DNA of 64,000 bases from Acidiferrobacteraceae bacterium (GCA_002724185.1 PBOB01000002.1:60153-124152); one strand, 5' to 3'; counted from the stretch's first letter, positions 26,028 through 37,200 are shown. Notes: a model not told the origin generated them from the letters alone. Numbers and translations: made by a program.

Positions 26028-27137
26028 ATGATTCAGACGCAGGGGGAGCTAGAGCAAATCTGTGAGCATGTTATTACAATGCCATGGGTAGCAGTAGACA
26101 CTGAATTTGAAAGGGTTAGCACATATTATCCAAGGCTTTGTTTAGTACAAGTTGGAACTCCCCAATTGACTGTATGCATTGATCCCACTGCTGACATAGA
26201 TTTTTCTGTATTTGGAGATGTCTTGTCAAACTGCAGTGTTCTAAAGATTTTCCATGCAGCGCGGCAGGATCTCGAGGTTCTTGGTATTGTATTGTCCCAA
26301 AAAGTTAGCCACATATTTGATACTCAGATCGCTGCGCAATTCTGTGGGTACGGAGATCAGGTAGCGTACGGAGCGCTAGTTAAAAAGCTATGCGGTATAA
26401 CCTTAGGAAAGGCCTATACTCGAACTCAGTGGTGTCGACGCCCACTAAGCGATAATGAAATCAAATACGCGTTGGACGACGCACGCTACCTTGGACCCCT
26501 CTACTATCAACTCAGGGAACGATTAGAGTTGCTTGGTCGTGAGGAGTGGGTCTATGAGGATTGTCAGGAGTTAGCAAAAAGAAATATTGTAGAGGTTAGC
26601 GCTGAGGCTGCTATTAGCAAGTTGTGTTCACGAGCATCAAGATTGAGTCCTACAGCGCAGAGTATTATAGCGAACCTCGCTATTTGGCGAGAGTCAGAGG
26701 CGCAGCGGCTTGATAAGCCTAGGGAGTGGATAATTAGCGCTGTGGACCTATTGCAGATTGCAGTGGAGCAGCCGCGTGATCTAGCTGGGCTATGCGCAAT
26801 TGACGGTATTTCAAAACGGCGTTCGCAAAAATGGAGAGAACCAATACTGAAGGCAATTGAGAGTGGTTTACAATTAGAGCATCATCAGACATTTGCGGAA
26901 GCTAAAGACTCCCTGACAGCGGGATATAAGAAGAGAGAGTCAATACTGTGGAGTTGCCTGAAAGAGTGTAGCATAGCGTATGATATGTCTATTGGAGCCA
27001 TTGGCACTCGCGAAGATATTAGAAAATTGTCACAGGGGATGACCAACACGCGATTATTAGAGGGTTGGCGTAGAAGGTTGGTGGGCACAACGTTACAAGC
27101 GCTCTCAGAGAGACATGGAGCGAAATTTAAGCCATAA
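26028..27137 (+). CDS. rnd: Ribonuclease D
   Basis: A 3'-5' exoribonuclease for tRNA 3' maturation. 369 residues with DEDDy motifs: Exo I DTEFERVSTYYPRLCLVQ, Exo II HAARQDLEVL, Exo III YALDDARYL (Tyr and Asp). An HRDC domain (residues about 210-290, WRESEAQRLDKPREWI) follows and binds RNA. GGAGG precedes the ATG. It stands alone between a divergent membrane-protein gene and a stress-protein gene. A role in maturing tRNAs that lack an encoded CCA, as the one in this window, is consistent. Confidence 0.94.
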   Translation: MIQTQGELEQICEHVITMPWVAVDTEFERVSTYYPRLCLVQVGTPQLTVCIDPTADIDFSVFGDVLSNCSVLKIFHAARQDLEVLGIVLSQKVSHIFDTQIAAQFCGYGDQVAYGALVKKLCGITLGKAYTRTQWCRRPLSDNEIKYALDDARYLGPLYYQLRERLELLGREEWVYEDCQELAKRNIVEVSAEAAISKLCSRASRLSPTAQSIIANLAIWRESEAQRLDKPREWIISAVDLLQIAVEQPRDLAGLCAIDGISKRRSQKWREPILKAIESGLQLEHHQTFAEAKDSLTAGYKKRESILWSCLKECSIAYDMSIGAIGTREDIRKLSQGMTNTRLLEGWRRRLVGTTLQALSERHGAKFKP

Positions 27138-27182
27138 CATATTGTAAAAGAAAGACATCTCCAGGTTTATTGGACTAGCAAA

Positions 27183-28037
27183 GTGTATGAAATAAAAAGT
27201 CTTTTTCTTCCGTTTAATACCAGCCGACCAACTACTGGCGTGGTTGGTTCTTCATGTCTCATAGCATCTGAGCATAACTCCTATATCGAAGGAGCTTATT
27301 ACCACCAAACTATGCCCCTTATTGCTGGAGAAGGGATTACATTGCCAGGTGATTATCTGCTGTATTTCGAGCAAGAGGCCCTGAGAGAGTGTGAACTATC
27401 AGAGTCCTTTTTTAGGGCGTTAGTCTCAAGGTTTGAGCTTCCTTTTAAGGCAACTAGCTCCTCCTCAACTAGTGGATATGCTGATTGGCGAGACATGACG
27501 AGTTTTAGTCCAAACAATATTGGTGAATATGCGCGAATATTTGATCTAAGTCTTATTGAGCGGTCTGTTGACGATCACGCCTCCCATTGGAGAGCGGTAG
27601 CCGAAAATCTTATTCTTGACAGTGGTAGGCCAGTAATGGTTGTCGGATCGCAGGTTCCTAACAGTATTGGCAAAAGAGTGGTGATCGCATGGAACGGTAG
27701 TGTCGAATCAGTTAGAGCGTTGATAGCGTCAAGACCATTTTTGGAGAAATGCGAAGAGCTAGTTATCTTGCAAGTAGAGGGTGGTATGGTGCCCGGTCCA
27801 AATGCCATGGAAATCGCAAAAAGCTTAGAAATGTTGGGCATAAACGGCAAGGTAGAGTCAATAGATTCATCTGGTCTAAGTGTTGGTAGATCAGTGCTCA
27901 CATTTGCTGAAGAGTATGGCTGCGATTTATTGATCAAGGGTGCTTTTACACAGAGTCGGTTACGACAGATGCTTTTTGGAGGGCCAACCACTCAAATACT
28001 TGAAGAGGCTCCGATGCCCGTACTTTTTTGTAATTGA
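27183..28037 (+). CDS. Universal stress protein family, tandem UspA domains
   Basis: 284 residues. The C-terminal domain is clear: RVVIAWNGSVESVRAL and the ATP-loop region IKGAFTQSRLRQMLFGGPTTQIL with the family glycines, then PMPVLF. The N-terminal half is a diverged second domain. The start is GTG at 27183 with no strong Shine-Dalgarno; no in-frame ATG is near. Cytosolic; these proteins bind ATP or AMP and help survival under stress, but the exact role is unknown. Confidence 0.8.
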   Translation: MYEIKSLFLPFNTSRPTTGVVGSSCLIASEHNSYIEGAYYHQTMPLIAGEGITLPGDYLLYFEQEALRECELSESFFRALVSRFELPFKATSSSSTSGYADWRDMTSFSPNNIGEYARIFDLSLIERSVDDHASHWRAVAENLILDSGRPVMVVGSQVPNSIGKRVVIAWNGSVESVRALIASRPFLEKCEELVILQVEGGMVPGPNAMEIAKSLEMLGINGKVESIDSSGLSVGRSVLTFAEEYGCDLLIKGAFTQSRLRQMLFGGPTTQILEEAPMPVLFCN

Positions 28038-28155
28038 GCTCTTATGTTATCGTTAATCTTTGCCGACTTTTTGATTGATGTTACGATCTAGGTAACGTCA
28101 GCATTAGAAAACTGCAAGCTAGTTTATTATTAGTTACTATTATTGAGGTGCAACT

Positions 28156-29136
28156 ATGGTAAAACCTGTACGTGTATCAGTCACTGGGGCCGCGGGACAA
28201 ATCAGTTATAGCTTATTGTTTCGGATAGCTGCTGGTGACATGCTTGGCCAAGATCAACCGATTATTCTCCAACTTCTTGAAATACCTGAGGCCATGGGCG
28301 TGCTAGATGGAGTCGTCAAAGAATTGCAAGATTGCTCATTCCCGTTGCTATCTGAGATCGTCAGTGGTTCTGACGCAGAGATTATTTTTGGAGACACTGA
28401 AATCGCGCTACTGGTCGGTGCAAAACCTAGAAGTCTTGGAATGGAGCGCAGCGACCTTCTTACTGCAAATGCAACAATATTTTCCCGGCAGGGTAGAGCT
28501 CTTAATGCCAGCGCTGATCGCGATGTTAGAGTGCTGGTGGTAGGTAATCCGGCTAATACTAATGCTCTAATTGCAGCGATGAATGCTCCTGATTTGCCCC
28601 GAGAAAATTTCACTGCGATGATGAGGCTTGACCACAACCGTGCTGTTCATCAGTTAGCAGCACAGACTGGAGCATCTACTTCAGCGATTGAGAAAGTTAC
28701 GGTATGGGGCAATCATTCAGCTACGCAATACCCGGATTTGTCCAACGCATTAATAGGCAAAACGCCGGCTGTCGATCTTGTCGATGATGACTGGATTAAA
28801 ACAAGTTTTATCCCTACAGTTCAGCAAAGAGGTGTAGCAATACAAGAGGCTAGAGGCTCATCAAGCGCAGCATCCGCAGCATCCGCAGCAATTGATCACA
28901 TTCGAACTTGGGTTGAGGGGACGCCAGAAGAGAACTGGACTAGCATGGCCATTGCAACAACAGGCAGCTACGGTATAGATGAAGGCCTAATTGCTTCGTT
29001 CCCCGTGAAATGCAGAGGGGGATCATATGGAATTGTCGAGGATTTGCCACTCGACGAATTTAGCAAGGAGAAGATATCTATTTCGATATCGGAACTTAAG
29101 TCAGAGCGAGACGCTGTTAGGCATCTCTTTTCATAA
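28156..29136 (+). CDS. mdh: Malate dehydrogenase
   Basis: NAD-dependent oxidation of malate to oxaloacetate in the TCA cycle. 326 residues of the cytosolic-type bacterial family: [19 protein letters not shown] for [18 protein letters not shown] as the substrate loop, [13 protein letters not shown], and the catalytic His in [20 protein letters not shown] lies 6 nt before the ATG. A short triplicated 9-bp unit near 28867 encodes an Ala-Ser run inside the conserved SAASAA segment. Monocistronic by context. Confidence 0.96.
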   Translation: MVKPVRVSVTGAAGQISYSLLFRIAAGDMLGQDQPIILQLLEIPEAMGVLDGVVKELQDCSFPLLSEIVSGSDAEIIFGDTEIALLVGAKPRSLGMERSDLLTANATIFSRQGRALNASADRDVRVLVVGNPANTNALIAAMNAPDLPRENFTAMMRLDHNRAVHQLAAQTGASTSAIEKVTVWGNHSATQYPDLSNALIGKTPAVDLVDDDWIKTSFIPTVQQRGVAIQEARGSSSAASAASAAIDHIRTWVEGTPEENWTSMAIATTGSYGIDEGLIASFPVKCRGGSYGIVEDLPLDEFSKEKISISISELKSERDAVRHLFS

Positions 29137-29211
29137 TCAATGCTCTAGCTGGTTTAAATCTTAAGGGCGTTTTTGTGGGCCTATGATCGGAGTCGGAGTA
29201 TCTATTTGCGA

Positions 29212-29961
29212 TTAATGCTGCTTGGAGCACGCTGGGCAATTGGGATCCTTGGGCAATGTTATATTTTCCCACTCCATTGTCAGGCCATCCAGCGCGAGTA
29301 TACGTCCATTTAAGCCCTCTCCCGCCTTAAGCAAGACGTTCACAACCTCAAGTGCTTGCATAGTCCCGATTACGCCTACAATCGGCGCGATCACCCCTTC
29401 CATGGCACATGTCGCAGCTTCTATACCGGTGTCAGGATATAGACATTGATAGCAGGGACTAGATTCTATAGTCGGTAGGAATGTCGACACTAAACCCTCC
29501 CATCTGATAGCGGCACCAGAAATTAGGGGAGTGTCTGTAGCGATACTGGCGCGATTTAGAGCAAATCTGGAGGTGAAATTATCTGTACAGTCAACCAATA
29601 CATCGGCCAGTGTAGTTTGCTCTAGGAGTTCAGAGTCATCAAGCTCATAATCGAATGCAGTGACATTCACGTTCGGGTTGAGGGAAATTAGAGTTTGGCG
29701 TGCAGAAATAGCTTTCAGTTCGCCGATGTCTGCATGTGTATGAACTATTTGACGTTGGAGGTTTGATACATCAACATGATCGTAGTCTGTCAATACGAGA
29801 TTTCCGACTCCTGCTGCTGCTAGATACATTGCAACGGGAGAGCCAAGCCCCCCCATTCCGACGATAAGTACCCGAGACATCAATAAGCGTTGCTGACCTT
29901 CCTCGCCAACCTGTTGTAGTTTGATTTGACGGCTGTATCTGTCTTTTTCCTCTTGGTTCAT
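29212..29961 (-). CDS. moeB: Molybdopterin-synthase adenylyltransferase (MoeB/ThiF family)
   Basis: Adenylates the C-terminus of the MoaD or ThiS sulfur carrier. The frame opens at 30015, but ATG 29961 has GAGG upstream and yields 249 residues, the same length as I recall for E. coli MoeB. Motifs are ATP loop VLIVGMGGLGSP, NLQRQIVH, DCTDNF and paired zinc cysteines CYQCLYP and CPAC. Molybdopterin synthesis would serve the formate dehydrogenase at the start of the window. A ThiF role in thiamine synthesis remains possible, since one protein often covers both. Confidence 0.88.
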   Translation of the reverse strand: MNQEEKDRYSRQIKLQQVGEEGQQRLLMSRVLIVGMGGLGSPVAMYLAAAGVGNLVLTDYDHVDVSNLQRQIVHTHADIGELKAISARQTLISLNPNVNVTAFDYELDDSELLEQTTLADVLVDCTDNFTSRFALNRASIATDTPLISGAAIRWEGLVSTFLPTIESSPCYQCLYPDTGIEAATCAMEGVIAPIVGVIGTMQALEVVNVLLKAGEGLNGRILALDGLTMEWENITLPKDPNCPACSKQH

Positions 29962-30130
29962 GATGCCTCGTATCGTGCCTGTATTAGAATCCGTTGGTAT
30001 TCCTGAATTACCCATCGTTTTTCGAAAGGATACACTAATTTATAAGTATTTTATTCGTAGTAACTATTCAGATTTTGAATGATACACTGTAAGGCATAGC
30101 TAGGTGCTTAACTGAATGGAGGGTCTATGT

Positions 30131-31033
30131 ATGGATTTTACAGAAAATGGTGAGGAAATAAAGAAGGTCTCCTTTATTGGATTAGGTGTAATGGGTTATC
30201 CAATGGCGGGGCATCTCGCAAGTAAAGGATACAGTGTAACGGTTTACAACCGCACCGAGACGCGAATGAAGCAGTGGCTTGAAGAGCATACTGGCAAGGG
30301 CGCCTCTACACCTCGAAAGGCTGCAGAAGGCGCGCAAGTTGTATGCGCATGTGTCGGTAATGATGATGATCTGAGAGAAATAACTATGAGCGAGGAAGGT
30401 GCTTTTTCAGGCCTTGCGCCAGGGGCTATATTTATCGATCATACAACTGCTTCCGCACACATAGCACGTCAGTTGAATGACATTTGTGATTCGAAGGGCG
30501 CATCATTCTTGGACGCTCCGGTATCAGGAGGTCAAGCTGGCGCTGAAAACGGCATTCTGACTGTGATGGTTGGGGGCGACCAGAAAATATTTGAGAAAGC
30601 TTCACCGATTATCAATAGTTATGCCCGTAAGAGCGAGTGGATGGGCTCGGCGGGCAATGGCCAATTAACAAAAATGGTGAATCAAATTTGTATTGCTGGT
30701 TTATTACAAGGGCTTTCGGAGGGAATCAATTTTGCCAAAAATGCCGACCTTAATGTTCAAACTGTTCTAGATGTTATTTCAAAGGGTGCAGCGCAGTCAT
30801 GGCAGATGGAAAATAGAGGCATAACTATGCATCAAGATGAATTTGAATTTGGTTTCGCAGTCGATTGGATGAGAAAAGACTTAAGAATATGCCTGGACGA
30901 AGCACAAAGAAATGGAAGTCTATTGCCCATTAGTGCGCTTGTAGACCAATTCTATGGGAAAATTCAAGCCCTAGGAGGGGGGAGGTGGGATACCTCTAGT
31001 TTGATTCGTCTGCTGCACAAAGAAAACAATTAG
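30131..31033 (+). CDS. 3-hydroxyisobutyrate / tartronate-semialdehyde reductase family dehydrogenase
   Basis: A beta-hydroxyacid dehydrogenase of 300 residues. FIGLGVMGYPMAGHLASKGY binds NAD(P), DAPVSGGQAGAENGILTVMVGG is the substrate signature, and GNGQLTKMVNQ carries the catalytic Lys. An earlier ATG at 30116 is in frame, but GGAGGG sits 7 nt before the ATG at 30131, so that start is used. With glycolate oxidase also in the window, a tartronate-semialdehyde reductase role is possible. 3-hydroxyisobutyrate or GLYR-type succinic semialdehyde reduction cannot be excluded. Confidence 0.85.
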   Translation: MDFTENGEEIKKVSFIGLGVMGYPMAGHLASKGYSVTVYNRTETRMKQWLEEHTGKGASTPRKAAEGAQVVCACVGNDDDLREITMSEEGAFSGLAPGAIFIDHTTASAHIARQLNDICDSKGASFLDAPVSGGQAGAENGILTVMVGGDQKIFEKASPIINSYARKSEWMGSAGNGQLTKMVNQICIAGLLQGLSEGINFAKNADLNVQTVLDVISKGAAQSWQMENRGITMHQDEFEFGFAVDWMRKDLRICLDEAQRNGSLLPISALVDQFYGKIQALGGGRWDTSSLIRLLHKENN

Positions 31034-31095
31034 CGATCGAGTATTTGGAATTACCCTGATGTATTCTGCCACAAACCCCGGAGATTCAGCACGCT

Positions 31096-33390
31096 ATGCC
31101 GAGAAAATCGTCCAAGACTAAAAAAGCAGATACTGCAAAAGCAATATTACCAACAGTTGGAGCTAGATTAGAAACAGTACCGCTCTCTCGTTTTACAGAA
31201 AAAGCATATCTCAACTATTCAATGTATGTAGTATTAGATAGAGCATTGCCTAGTCTCTCAGATGGCCTTAAACCCGTGCAGCGTAGGATCATCTACGCTA
31301 TGTCGGAACTCAATCTTAGCGCTAAGGCAAAGCCAAAAAAATCAGCTAGGACAATAGGCGATGTGATTGGGAAGTTTCATCCTCATGGGGAGACCGCGTG
31401 TTACGAGGCTATGGTGCTGATGGCGCAATCATTTAGTTTTCGTTACCCATTAATTGATGGGCAGGGTAATTGGGGATCACAAGATGATCCTAAATCGTTT
31501 GCAGCAATGCGTTATACCGAAGCGCGATTATCTCGCTTTTGTGATGCACTGCTATCCGAGCTTGATCAAGGCACAGTTGATTGGATTGCTAACTTTGATG
31601 GCACGTTGCAAGAGCCTCGCTTTTTGCCGGCTCGATTACCTACTGCTCTGCTGAATGGGGCATCTGGTATCGCAGTAGGGATGGCAACAGACATGGTGCC
31701 ACACAATCTAAGAGAGGTTGTTAGTGCTTGCGTACGCCTATTGGAAAATCCACGGACTGGCTTATCCGGATTGTGTAGTCATATTAAGGGGCCTGATTTT
31801 CCTACCGAGGCGGAAATAATTACGACAGCTGATGAGATCAGAGACATATATGCCACTGGTTCTGGATCAATCAGGCAAAGAGCGATTTGGGAAAGAGAGG
31901 ACGACAAAATTGTCATCACTGCTTTACCTTATCAAGTTTCGGGTGAACGGATTATCGAGCAATTAGCAGCTCAGATGACGGCGAAGAAACTTTCAATGGT
32001 AATTGATGTGCGCGACGAGTCAGACCACACAAACCCAACGAGACTTGTAGTTGAACCGCGATCAAGTCGAGTAGATTTTAGCGCCTTGATGGACCATCTT
32101 TTTGCAACCACTCATCTTGAGCATAGTCATCGTGTCAATATGAATATTATTGGCCTAGACGGTCGGCCGAAGTTGCATAATCTAAAGGAGATGCTTGTTG
32201 GTTGGTTAGAGTTTAGGCAGGTTACCGTTCGCAAGCGTCTTAAATTTCGTCAAGATCAGTTGCAGTCGCGACTTCATATTCTAGATGGACTCTTAAAGGT
32301 ATTTGCTAATCTAGAAAATGTTATTAAGGTCATTCGAAAAGAAGAAAATCCGAGAGGGGCCTTAATGAAAAAATATCGATTAACTAAGGCTCAAACTAAT
32401 GCAATTCTTGAGTTAAAACTTCGGCAATTAGGCAAATTAGAGGAGCAACAGTTAAAGGATGAGCGTAAAACACTCTCTGGCGAATTGTTGCAGCTCAATA
32501 AGACTCTGAAGTCTCAACAGCTGTTGAAGGGTTTAATCAGAGATGAGCTTATTGCGGATGCCGAAGAGTTTGGTGATAACAGAAGATCTCCGATAGTTGA
32601 GAGAGCTCCCGCGAAGGCATTTAGTGAGTCAGATTTAGTTAGCTCTGAGCCAGTAACAGTTGTTTTGTCGCAGATGGGTTGGATTCGCGGTGCACGCAGT
32701 CATGACATCGATCCTAAGAAGCTTAGCTATCGATCAGGAGACGGATATCTTCACGATGCCATTGGTCGAACCAATGATATTTTGCTCTGTATTGACTCAG
32801 GTGGTCGGACCTATGGAGTTGCAGCTCACACTCTTCCATCTGCTCGCAGTCAAGGTGAACCGATCAGCAGGCAATTGAAACCGCCAGCGGGTGCAGCATT
32901 TTGCGGAGTGATGATTGGGCGGGAGGATGCCCTCTATCTGCTGGCAACTGACTCAGGCTATGGCTTTATCACGTCGATTGGAGACATGAGCACTCGAAAT
33001 AAATCTGGCAAAGCTATTTTAAAGGTGAGCGGTGCCAATGTTATACCGCCCGTACGAGCGAAGCTTGACAAGGATGTATTAGTTGTTTCTGTGACCTCTA
33101 CTGGTCGACTGCTTGCGTTTCACGTTAGTGAGTTACCACAAATGACAAGAGGGAAAGGCGTTAAATTGTTAAATATTTCTTCTAAAAAATATACGGCTGG
33201 GGAGGAGAAGTTAGTCGGTGTAGCCATTGTAGGTAAAAACGATGAACTTCGTATCTATGCCGGTCGTCAACATATGCGGCTGAGCGCGTTAGACTGTTCT
33301 CACTATGTCGGTAGTCGTGCTCAGAGAGGGAAAGCGTTGCCAAGGGGTTACAAGAAGCCAGATAGGATTGAGTCGGGCCCAAGGAAGTAA
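31096..33390 (+). CDS. parC: DNA topoisomerase IV subunit A
   Basis: The cleavage-religation subunit that decatenates chromosomes. 764 residues with an N-terminal breakage domain starting [22 protein letters not shown]. The catalytic tyrosine is Y140 in AAMRYTEAR. The quinolone-determining loop reads [11 protein letters not shown], with Glu99 and Thr100 where E. coli ParC has Asp79 and Ser80. The C-terminal beta-pinwheel is degenerate compared with GyrA, as expected for ParC. parE is not adjacent. The gene follows the dehydrogenase by about 60 bp. Confidence 0.93.
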   Translation: MPRKSSKTKKADTAKAILPTVGARLETVPLSRFTEKAYLNYSMYVVLDRALPSLSDGLKPVQRRIIYAMSELNLSAKAKPKKSARTIGDVIGKFHPHGETACYEAMVLMAQSFSFRYPLIDGQGNWGSQDDPKSFAAMRYTEARLSRFCDALLSELDQGTVDWIANFDGTLQEPRFLPARLPTALLNGASGIAVGMATDMVPHNLREVVSACVRLLENPRTGLSGLCSHIKGPDFPTEAEIITTADEIRDIYATGSGSIRQRAIWEREDDKIVITALPYQVSGERIIEQLAAQMTAKKLSMVIDVRDESDHTNPTRLVVEPRSSRVDFSALMDHLFATTHLEHSHRVNMNIIGLDGRPKLHNLKEMLVGWLEFRQVTVRKRLKFRQDQLQSRLHILDGLLKVFANLENVIKVIRKEENPRGALMKKYRLTKAQTNAILELKLRQLGKLEEQQLKDERKTLSGELLQLNKTLKSQQLLKGLIRDELIADAEEFGDNRRSPIVERAPAKAFSESDLVSSEPVTVVLSQMGWIRGARSHDIDPKKLSYRSGDGYLHDAIGRTNDILLCIDSGGRTYGVAAHTLPSARSQGEPISRQLKPPAGAAFCGVMIGREDALYLLATDSGYGFITSIGDMSTRNKSGKAILKVSGANVIPPVRAKLDKDVLVVSVTSTGRLLAFHVSELPQMTRGKGVKLLNISSKKYTAGEEKLVGVAIVGKNDELRIYAGRQHMRLSALDCSHYVGSRAQRGKALPRGYKKPDRIESGPRK

Positions 33391-33439
33391 CCCTACGCAT
33401 TATTTATATACAATAATACAGAGAGCCTGAATACAAATT

Positions 33440-34813
33440 CTAAAATGGGATATTTAGGTGGGGATCAAATTTAAGTAACTGTTGTCTAAATTCATGCTGA
33501 ATCTTTGTCAGACCCTTTGATGTATCAGCTTCAAATCTAAAAGTGATTGTTGGTGTTGTGTTGGACGCTCTAACTAGACCGAATCCATCCCCATAATCAA
33601 CACGCAGTCCATCGATAGTGGTGATATGGCCACTTGGAAAAGTTGCTGATTCAACTAGACCCCGGATGAGCATGTGATGATCTCTGTCGGGTATTTCTAG
33701 CTTGATTTCTGGAGTATTCACGGTATTCGGTAACATATTAAAGACTTCAGCAGGCGGCCCATTATGACGAGAAATTAGCTCACATAGGCGAACGCCAGCA
33801 TATAGGGCATCATCAAAACCATACCATCGGTCGTTGAAGAAGATATGACCACTCATTTCACCTGCAAGTATTGCATCTGATTCTCTCAGTTTTGCTTTTA
33901 TGAATGAATGTCCTGTCTTAGACATTGTTGCCTTTCCTCCGGCAGCTAGAATTGCCTCTGGGAGCAATCGTGTACACTTCACGTCGTATATGATCTCAGC
34001 CCCGGGATTATTAATTAATATATCATTTGCAAATAATAGTAATTGACGATCGGGCCAGATAATTTCTCCCGTCGGTGACATCACGCCTAAGCGATCACCA
34101 TCTCCATCAAACGCGAGCCCGATATCCATGTCTTTGCCTATCATTGCTTGGCTTAAATCTTTGAGGTTTTCTGGCTGACTTGGGTCAGCATGATGATTCG
34201 GGAATTGCCCATCCACATCTGAGAAGAGTTCTGTGACTTCGCATCCTAATTTGCGATACAAGAGTGGTGCGACGGTGCCAGCAACTCCATTACCAGAATC
34301 AATTACGATACTTAGTGATCTATTCAGATGTATATCTGAGACAATACGTTCTATATAATTATTTGTGACACACTCATGATGAAGAGAACCGGGATTAGGG
34401 CTATCAGTTCTCCGATTAAGGGTTTCTTTCAGCATTTGGATTTCGTGGCCAACAAGAGTCTTCCCACCGATAACAATTTTTAAGCCATTATATTCAGGTG
34501 GATTGTGACTTCCGGTTACAGCTACAGCAGAATTAATGCCAAGATGGTGTGTTGCGAAGTATATGATGGGAGTAGGAACCATTCCAATTAGGATAACGTC
34601 GCATCCTGTTGTTTGAATGCCATTTGCCAGCGCGCGAGAAAGTGATGGCCCCGATGACCTCCCATCCCAGCCAACGATGACCGCCTTATCACCCGCACTT
34701 TTAGCACAATTACCTATACCCCAGCCTATCAGTTCTACAATAGTCTCAGTTAAGGTGCGATCAACAACACCCCGTATATCGTAAGCTTTAAAGATTTCAG
34801 AAGGTATTTCCAT
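33440..34813 (-). CDS. algC: Phosphomannomutase/phosphoglucomutase
   Basis: Interconverts hexose 1- and 6-phosphates for LPS and exopolysaccharide precursors. 457 residues from the ATG at 34813 (EIPSEIFKAYDIRG is the usual N-terminus); an in-frame TTG 11 codons upstream is less likely. The phosphoserine is S102 in TGSHNP, the magnesium site DGDGDR, and the sugar loop GEMSGH. It is the last gene of a coaBC-dut-algC series on the minus strand, a common gammaproteobacterial arrangement. Confidence 0.94.
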   Translation of the reverse strand: MEIPSEIFKAYDIRGVVDRTLTETIVELIGWGIGNCAKSAGDKAVIVGWDGRSSGPSLSRALANGIQTTGCDVILIGMVPTPIIYFATHHLGINSAVAVTGSHNPPEYNGLKIVIGGKTLVGHEIQMLKETLNRRTDSPNPGSLHHECVTNNYIERIVSDIHLNRSLSIVIDSGNGVAGTVAPLLYRKLGCEVTELFSDVDGQFPNHHADPSQPENLKDLSQAMIGKDMDIGLAFDGDGDRLGVMSPTGEIIWPDRQLLLFANDILINNPGAEIIYDVKCTRLLPEAILAAGGKATMSKTGHSFIKAKLRESDAILAGEMSGHIFFNDRWYGFDDALYAGVRLCELISRHNGPPAEVFNMLPNTVNTPEIKLEIPDRDHHMLIRGLVESATFPSGHITTIDGLRVDYGDGFGLVRASNTTPTITFRFEADTSKGLTKIQHEFRQQLLKFDPHLNIPF

Positions 34814-34869
34814 AGCCAAATCATATTGCCATAGACTAGAGAGCAAACTGAAACCACACAGAACTCTAG

Positions 34870-35322
34870 CTAGTTCCCCGTATGACCAAAGCCTCCAATA
34901 TTACGCGCAGTAGTCTCGAAATCAGTAACAATTTCAAATTCTACGAGCTCAATAGGTATGAATACTAATTGCGCGATTCTATCACCAGGTGAGATAGTGT
35001 AAGGTGACCGGCCGCGGTTCCAGCACGAGATCTTCACTTCCCCTTGGTAGTCGCTGTCAATAAGTCCAACGAGATTGCCCAAGACAATGCCGTGTTTGTG
35101 CCCAAGCCCAGAACGTGGGAGAAGCACAGCAGCCAGCGATGGGTCAGCAATATATACTGCCAATCCGGAAGGAATTAGCATGCAGTCACCAGGCTTCAGT
35201 GTTTCTGGTTGATCAATGCATGCTCTAAGATCAACTCCTGCAGAACCTTCTGTTGCATAAGACGGATGGCCAAAAGACCCATCTAGTCGCTCGTCAAGTA
35301 TCTTGAGTTGAATTTTCCGCAT
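34870..35322 (-). CDS. dut: Deoxyuridine 5'-triphosphate nucleotidohydrolase
   Basis: Hydrolyses dUTP to dUMP, keeping uracil out of DNA and feeding dTMP synthesis. Trimeric dUTPase motifs are in order: [37 protein letters not shown] and a C-terminal glycine-rich GGFGHTGN. The longest frame starts at 35343, but ATG 35322 gives the family N-terminus [10 protein letters not shown]. Either start overlaps the end of coaBC, so translation is coupled. Length 150 residues is typical. Confidence 0.94.
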   Translation of the reverse strand: MRKIQLKILDERLDGSFGHPSYATEGSAGVDLRACIDQPETLKPGDCMLIPSGLAVYIADPSLAAVLLPRSGLGHKHGIVLGNLVGLIDSDYQGEVKISCWNRGRSPYTISPGDRIAQLVFIPIELVEFEIVTDFETTARNIGGFGHTGN

Positions 35323-36511
35323 GATATCGACAGGAGATTTCATGAATTAAAGCTCGTGCGAGTTCAGTCTTAGATGCTCGGCCCAAATGTGTTTTTCCGT
35401 TACAATCAATAATTACTAATGAGTTTTCGTCGTTTCCAAACGGGCTAAAATCATCTGTGATCTCGTTGGCTATCATTAGGTTGAGTTTTTTCCTTTTGAG
35501 CTTCTTCTGTGCTTCTACTAAAGTATTTGAGGTTTCCACAGCGAAACCCACAGTAAACGGAGGCGCAGCTCGATTGGCCACATTTTCTAAGATATCTGGG
35601 TTTCGGACGAGGTTGATCTTCAACGAGCTACTATTTTTTTTAATCTTACTTTGTTGATACGTTTCCGGTCGATAATCAGCTACTGCCGCGACACCAATAA
35701 ATATTTGATCGGGACCAACACAGTTCTCAACGGCTGCCAACATCTCCAGCGCTGTTGTGACATGTTGCACCTTTATTTCTTTAGGCGGTGTAATCGTTGT
35801 TGGGCCGCTTATTAGATTAACAGTCGCTCCTTCGTCATGGGCGGCTTTAGCGATAGCATAACCCATTTTCCCCGAGCTGTGATTAGTGAGACCACGCACT
35901 GGATCGAGCGCTTCCCATGTCGGGCCCGCAGTTACAACAACAGTTACGCCACTTAAGATCCGTGAATCTGGTTTTCCTTCAAGGGATGAGATAATCTCAT
36001 CCGGCTCAGCCATCCGTCCGAGCCCTATTTCTCCGCAAGCATGGTAGCCATTTCCGGGGCCTATTATTTTAATACCTCTATCAGCGAGTCTAGTAATGTT
36101 TTGCTGAGTTGCTTGATTTTCCCACATAACTGTATTCATAGAGGGAGCTAGCCAGATAGGAGATTTACATGCTAGGCAGATAGTAGTTAACAGATCATCT
36201 GCTAGCCCAATTGACAATTTTGCGATGAAATCAGCTGTCGCAGGCGCGATAACGATGGAATCTGCCCATCTCGCTAATTCAATATGACTCATCGCTGATT
36301 CCGCATGCTCATCTAATAGTTGATGATGTACAGGGTTCATGCTTACAGCTTGGAGAGTCAGTGGCGATATAAAGTGGAGTGCTGCCGAAGTCATAGCAAC
36401 CCGTACTAATGAGTCCTTATCAACCAAGCGCCGCACTAGCTCGGCACTTTTATACGCGGCGATGCCGCCAGTGACTCCTACAAGAATATTTCGATCAGTT
36501 ATACTCGGCAT
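35294..36511 (-). CDS. coaBC: Bifunctional phosphopantothenoylcysteine synthetase/decarboxylase
   Basis: Two steps of coenzyme A synthesis. The N-terminal flavoprotein CoaC domain has [12 protein letters not shown], the catalytic His in [19 protein letters not shown] and the active Cys loop [12 protein letters not shown]. The C-terminal CoaB domain has [28 protein letters not shown] chose ATG 36511 over an in-frame TTG at 36529; 405 residues. It heads the coaBC-dut-algC series and is divergent from rpmB. radC, often found between coaBC and rpmB, is absent. Confidence 0.95.
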   Translation of the reverse strand: MPSITDRNILVGVTGGIAAYKSAELVRRLVDKDSLVRVAMTSAALHFISPLTLQAVSMNPVHHQLLDEHAESAMSHIELARWADSIVIAPATADFIAKLSIGLADDLLTTICLACKSPIWLAPSMNTVMWENQATQQNITRLADRGIKIIGPGNGYHACGEIGLGRMAEPDEIISSLEGKPDSRILSGVTVVVTAGPTWEALDPVRGLTNHSSGKMGYAIAKAAHDEGATVNLISGPTTITPPKEIKVQHVTTALEMLAAVENCVGPDQIFIGVAAVADYRPETYQQSKIKKNSSSLKINLVRNPDILENVANRAAPPFTVGFAVETSNTLVEAQKKLKRKKLNLMIANEITDDFSPFGNDENSLVIIDCNGKTHLGRASKTELARALIHEISCRYHAENSTQDT

Positions 36512-36554
36512 AGGCCACAGTTTAATCAATGATGTCGGGTTGTGGAACCGAATA

Positions 36555-36569
36555 TAGCGCCAGGCGCTA
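36555..36569. repeat. Short GC-rich inverted repeat in the coaBC/rpmB divergent region
   Basis: TAGCGCC-A-GGCGCTA, 7-bp arms around one base, about 45 bp upstream of the coaBC start. It may be an operator for coaBC or a structural relic. No regulator is linked. Confidence 0.4.
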
Positions 36570-36731
36570 GTATATATTCTTGCTTGCCAGTTCTTCGGCT
36601 GTTCAAAAAAGGGACATCTTTCGAGCTCTTAAGCTACTTCTGCAGTATTTCCCAAGAATTTTGCTTCCATTGAGACGGATATTCTGCTATATATCGCGCC
36701 TCTATTTCGAACAAAAGAGCGTGAAGCAAAG

Positions 36732-36968
36732 ATGTCGAGAGAGTGTCAAATTACGGGCAAACGTGCCATTTCTGGGAACAATGTGTCCCATGCAAATAAT
36801 CGAAACAAAAGAACGTTCAAGCCAAATTTGCACGTCCGAAAATTTTGGGTTGAGAGCGAGAACAGATGGGTTCGCCTTCGGATATCTCGCAAGGGTCTTC
36901 GGATAATCGATAAGAAGGGCATCGATATCGTTTTAGCCGAGATAAGAAGCAGAGGCGTAAAGGTCTAG
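36732..36968 (+). CDS. rpmB: 50S ribosomal protein L28
   Basis: A component of the large ribosomal subunit. 78 residues; [23 protein letters not shown] and TKRTF-like [11 protein letters not shown] are the family signature, and the C-terminal helix [12 protein letters not shown] is typical. The upstream Shine-Dalgarno is weak. It is followed 21 bp later by rpmG, the standard pair. The N-terminus lacks the zinc cysteines of the C+ form. Confidence 0.97.
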   Translation: MSRECQITGKRAISGNNVSHANNRNKRTFKPNLHVRKFWVESENRWVRLRISRKGLRIIDKKGIDIVLAEIRSRGVKV

Positions 36969-36989
36969 GGCAGTCAGGAGGCATCACAG

Positions 36990-37145
36990 ATGCGTGACAA
37001 GATAAAATTAGTTTCCAGTGCTGGTACAGGACATTATTACACGACTACTAAGAATAAGCGTACGACTCCAGATAAGATGGAAATTAAGAAATATGACCCT
37101 GTAGTGCGTAAACATGTCTTTTACAAAGAGGCAAAAATAAAGTGA
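36990..37145 (+). CDS. rpmG: 50S ribosomal protein L33
   Basis: A short 51-residue protein, beginning [20 protein letters not shown] with [18 protein letters not shown] at the end, the usual gammaproteobacterial L33. No zinc-binding cysteines are present (C- form), so it is not a zinc-stress paralogue. GGAGG precedes the ATG by 8 nt. It is co-transcribed with rpmB. Confidence 0.97.
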   Translation: MRDKIKLVSSAGTGHYYTTTKNKRTTPDKMEIKKYDPVVRKHVFYKEAKIK

Positions 37146-37200
37146 CTTGCATGAAGTTGTAGATGCACGTATCTAATATAGTTACGTTTAACAAGTCCGT

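Noticed and set aside
28867..28894. Triplicated 9-bp unit in mdh as a microsatellite
   Set aside because: It encodes the conserved Ala-Ser-Ala-Ala stretch of malate dehydrogenase and is explained by protein sequence.
36580..36906. 108-codon plus-strand frame overlapping rpmB
   Set aside because: It is out of frame with rpmB, covers most of it and has no family features; rpmB is certain.
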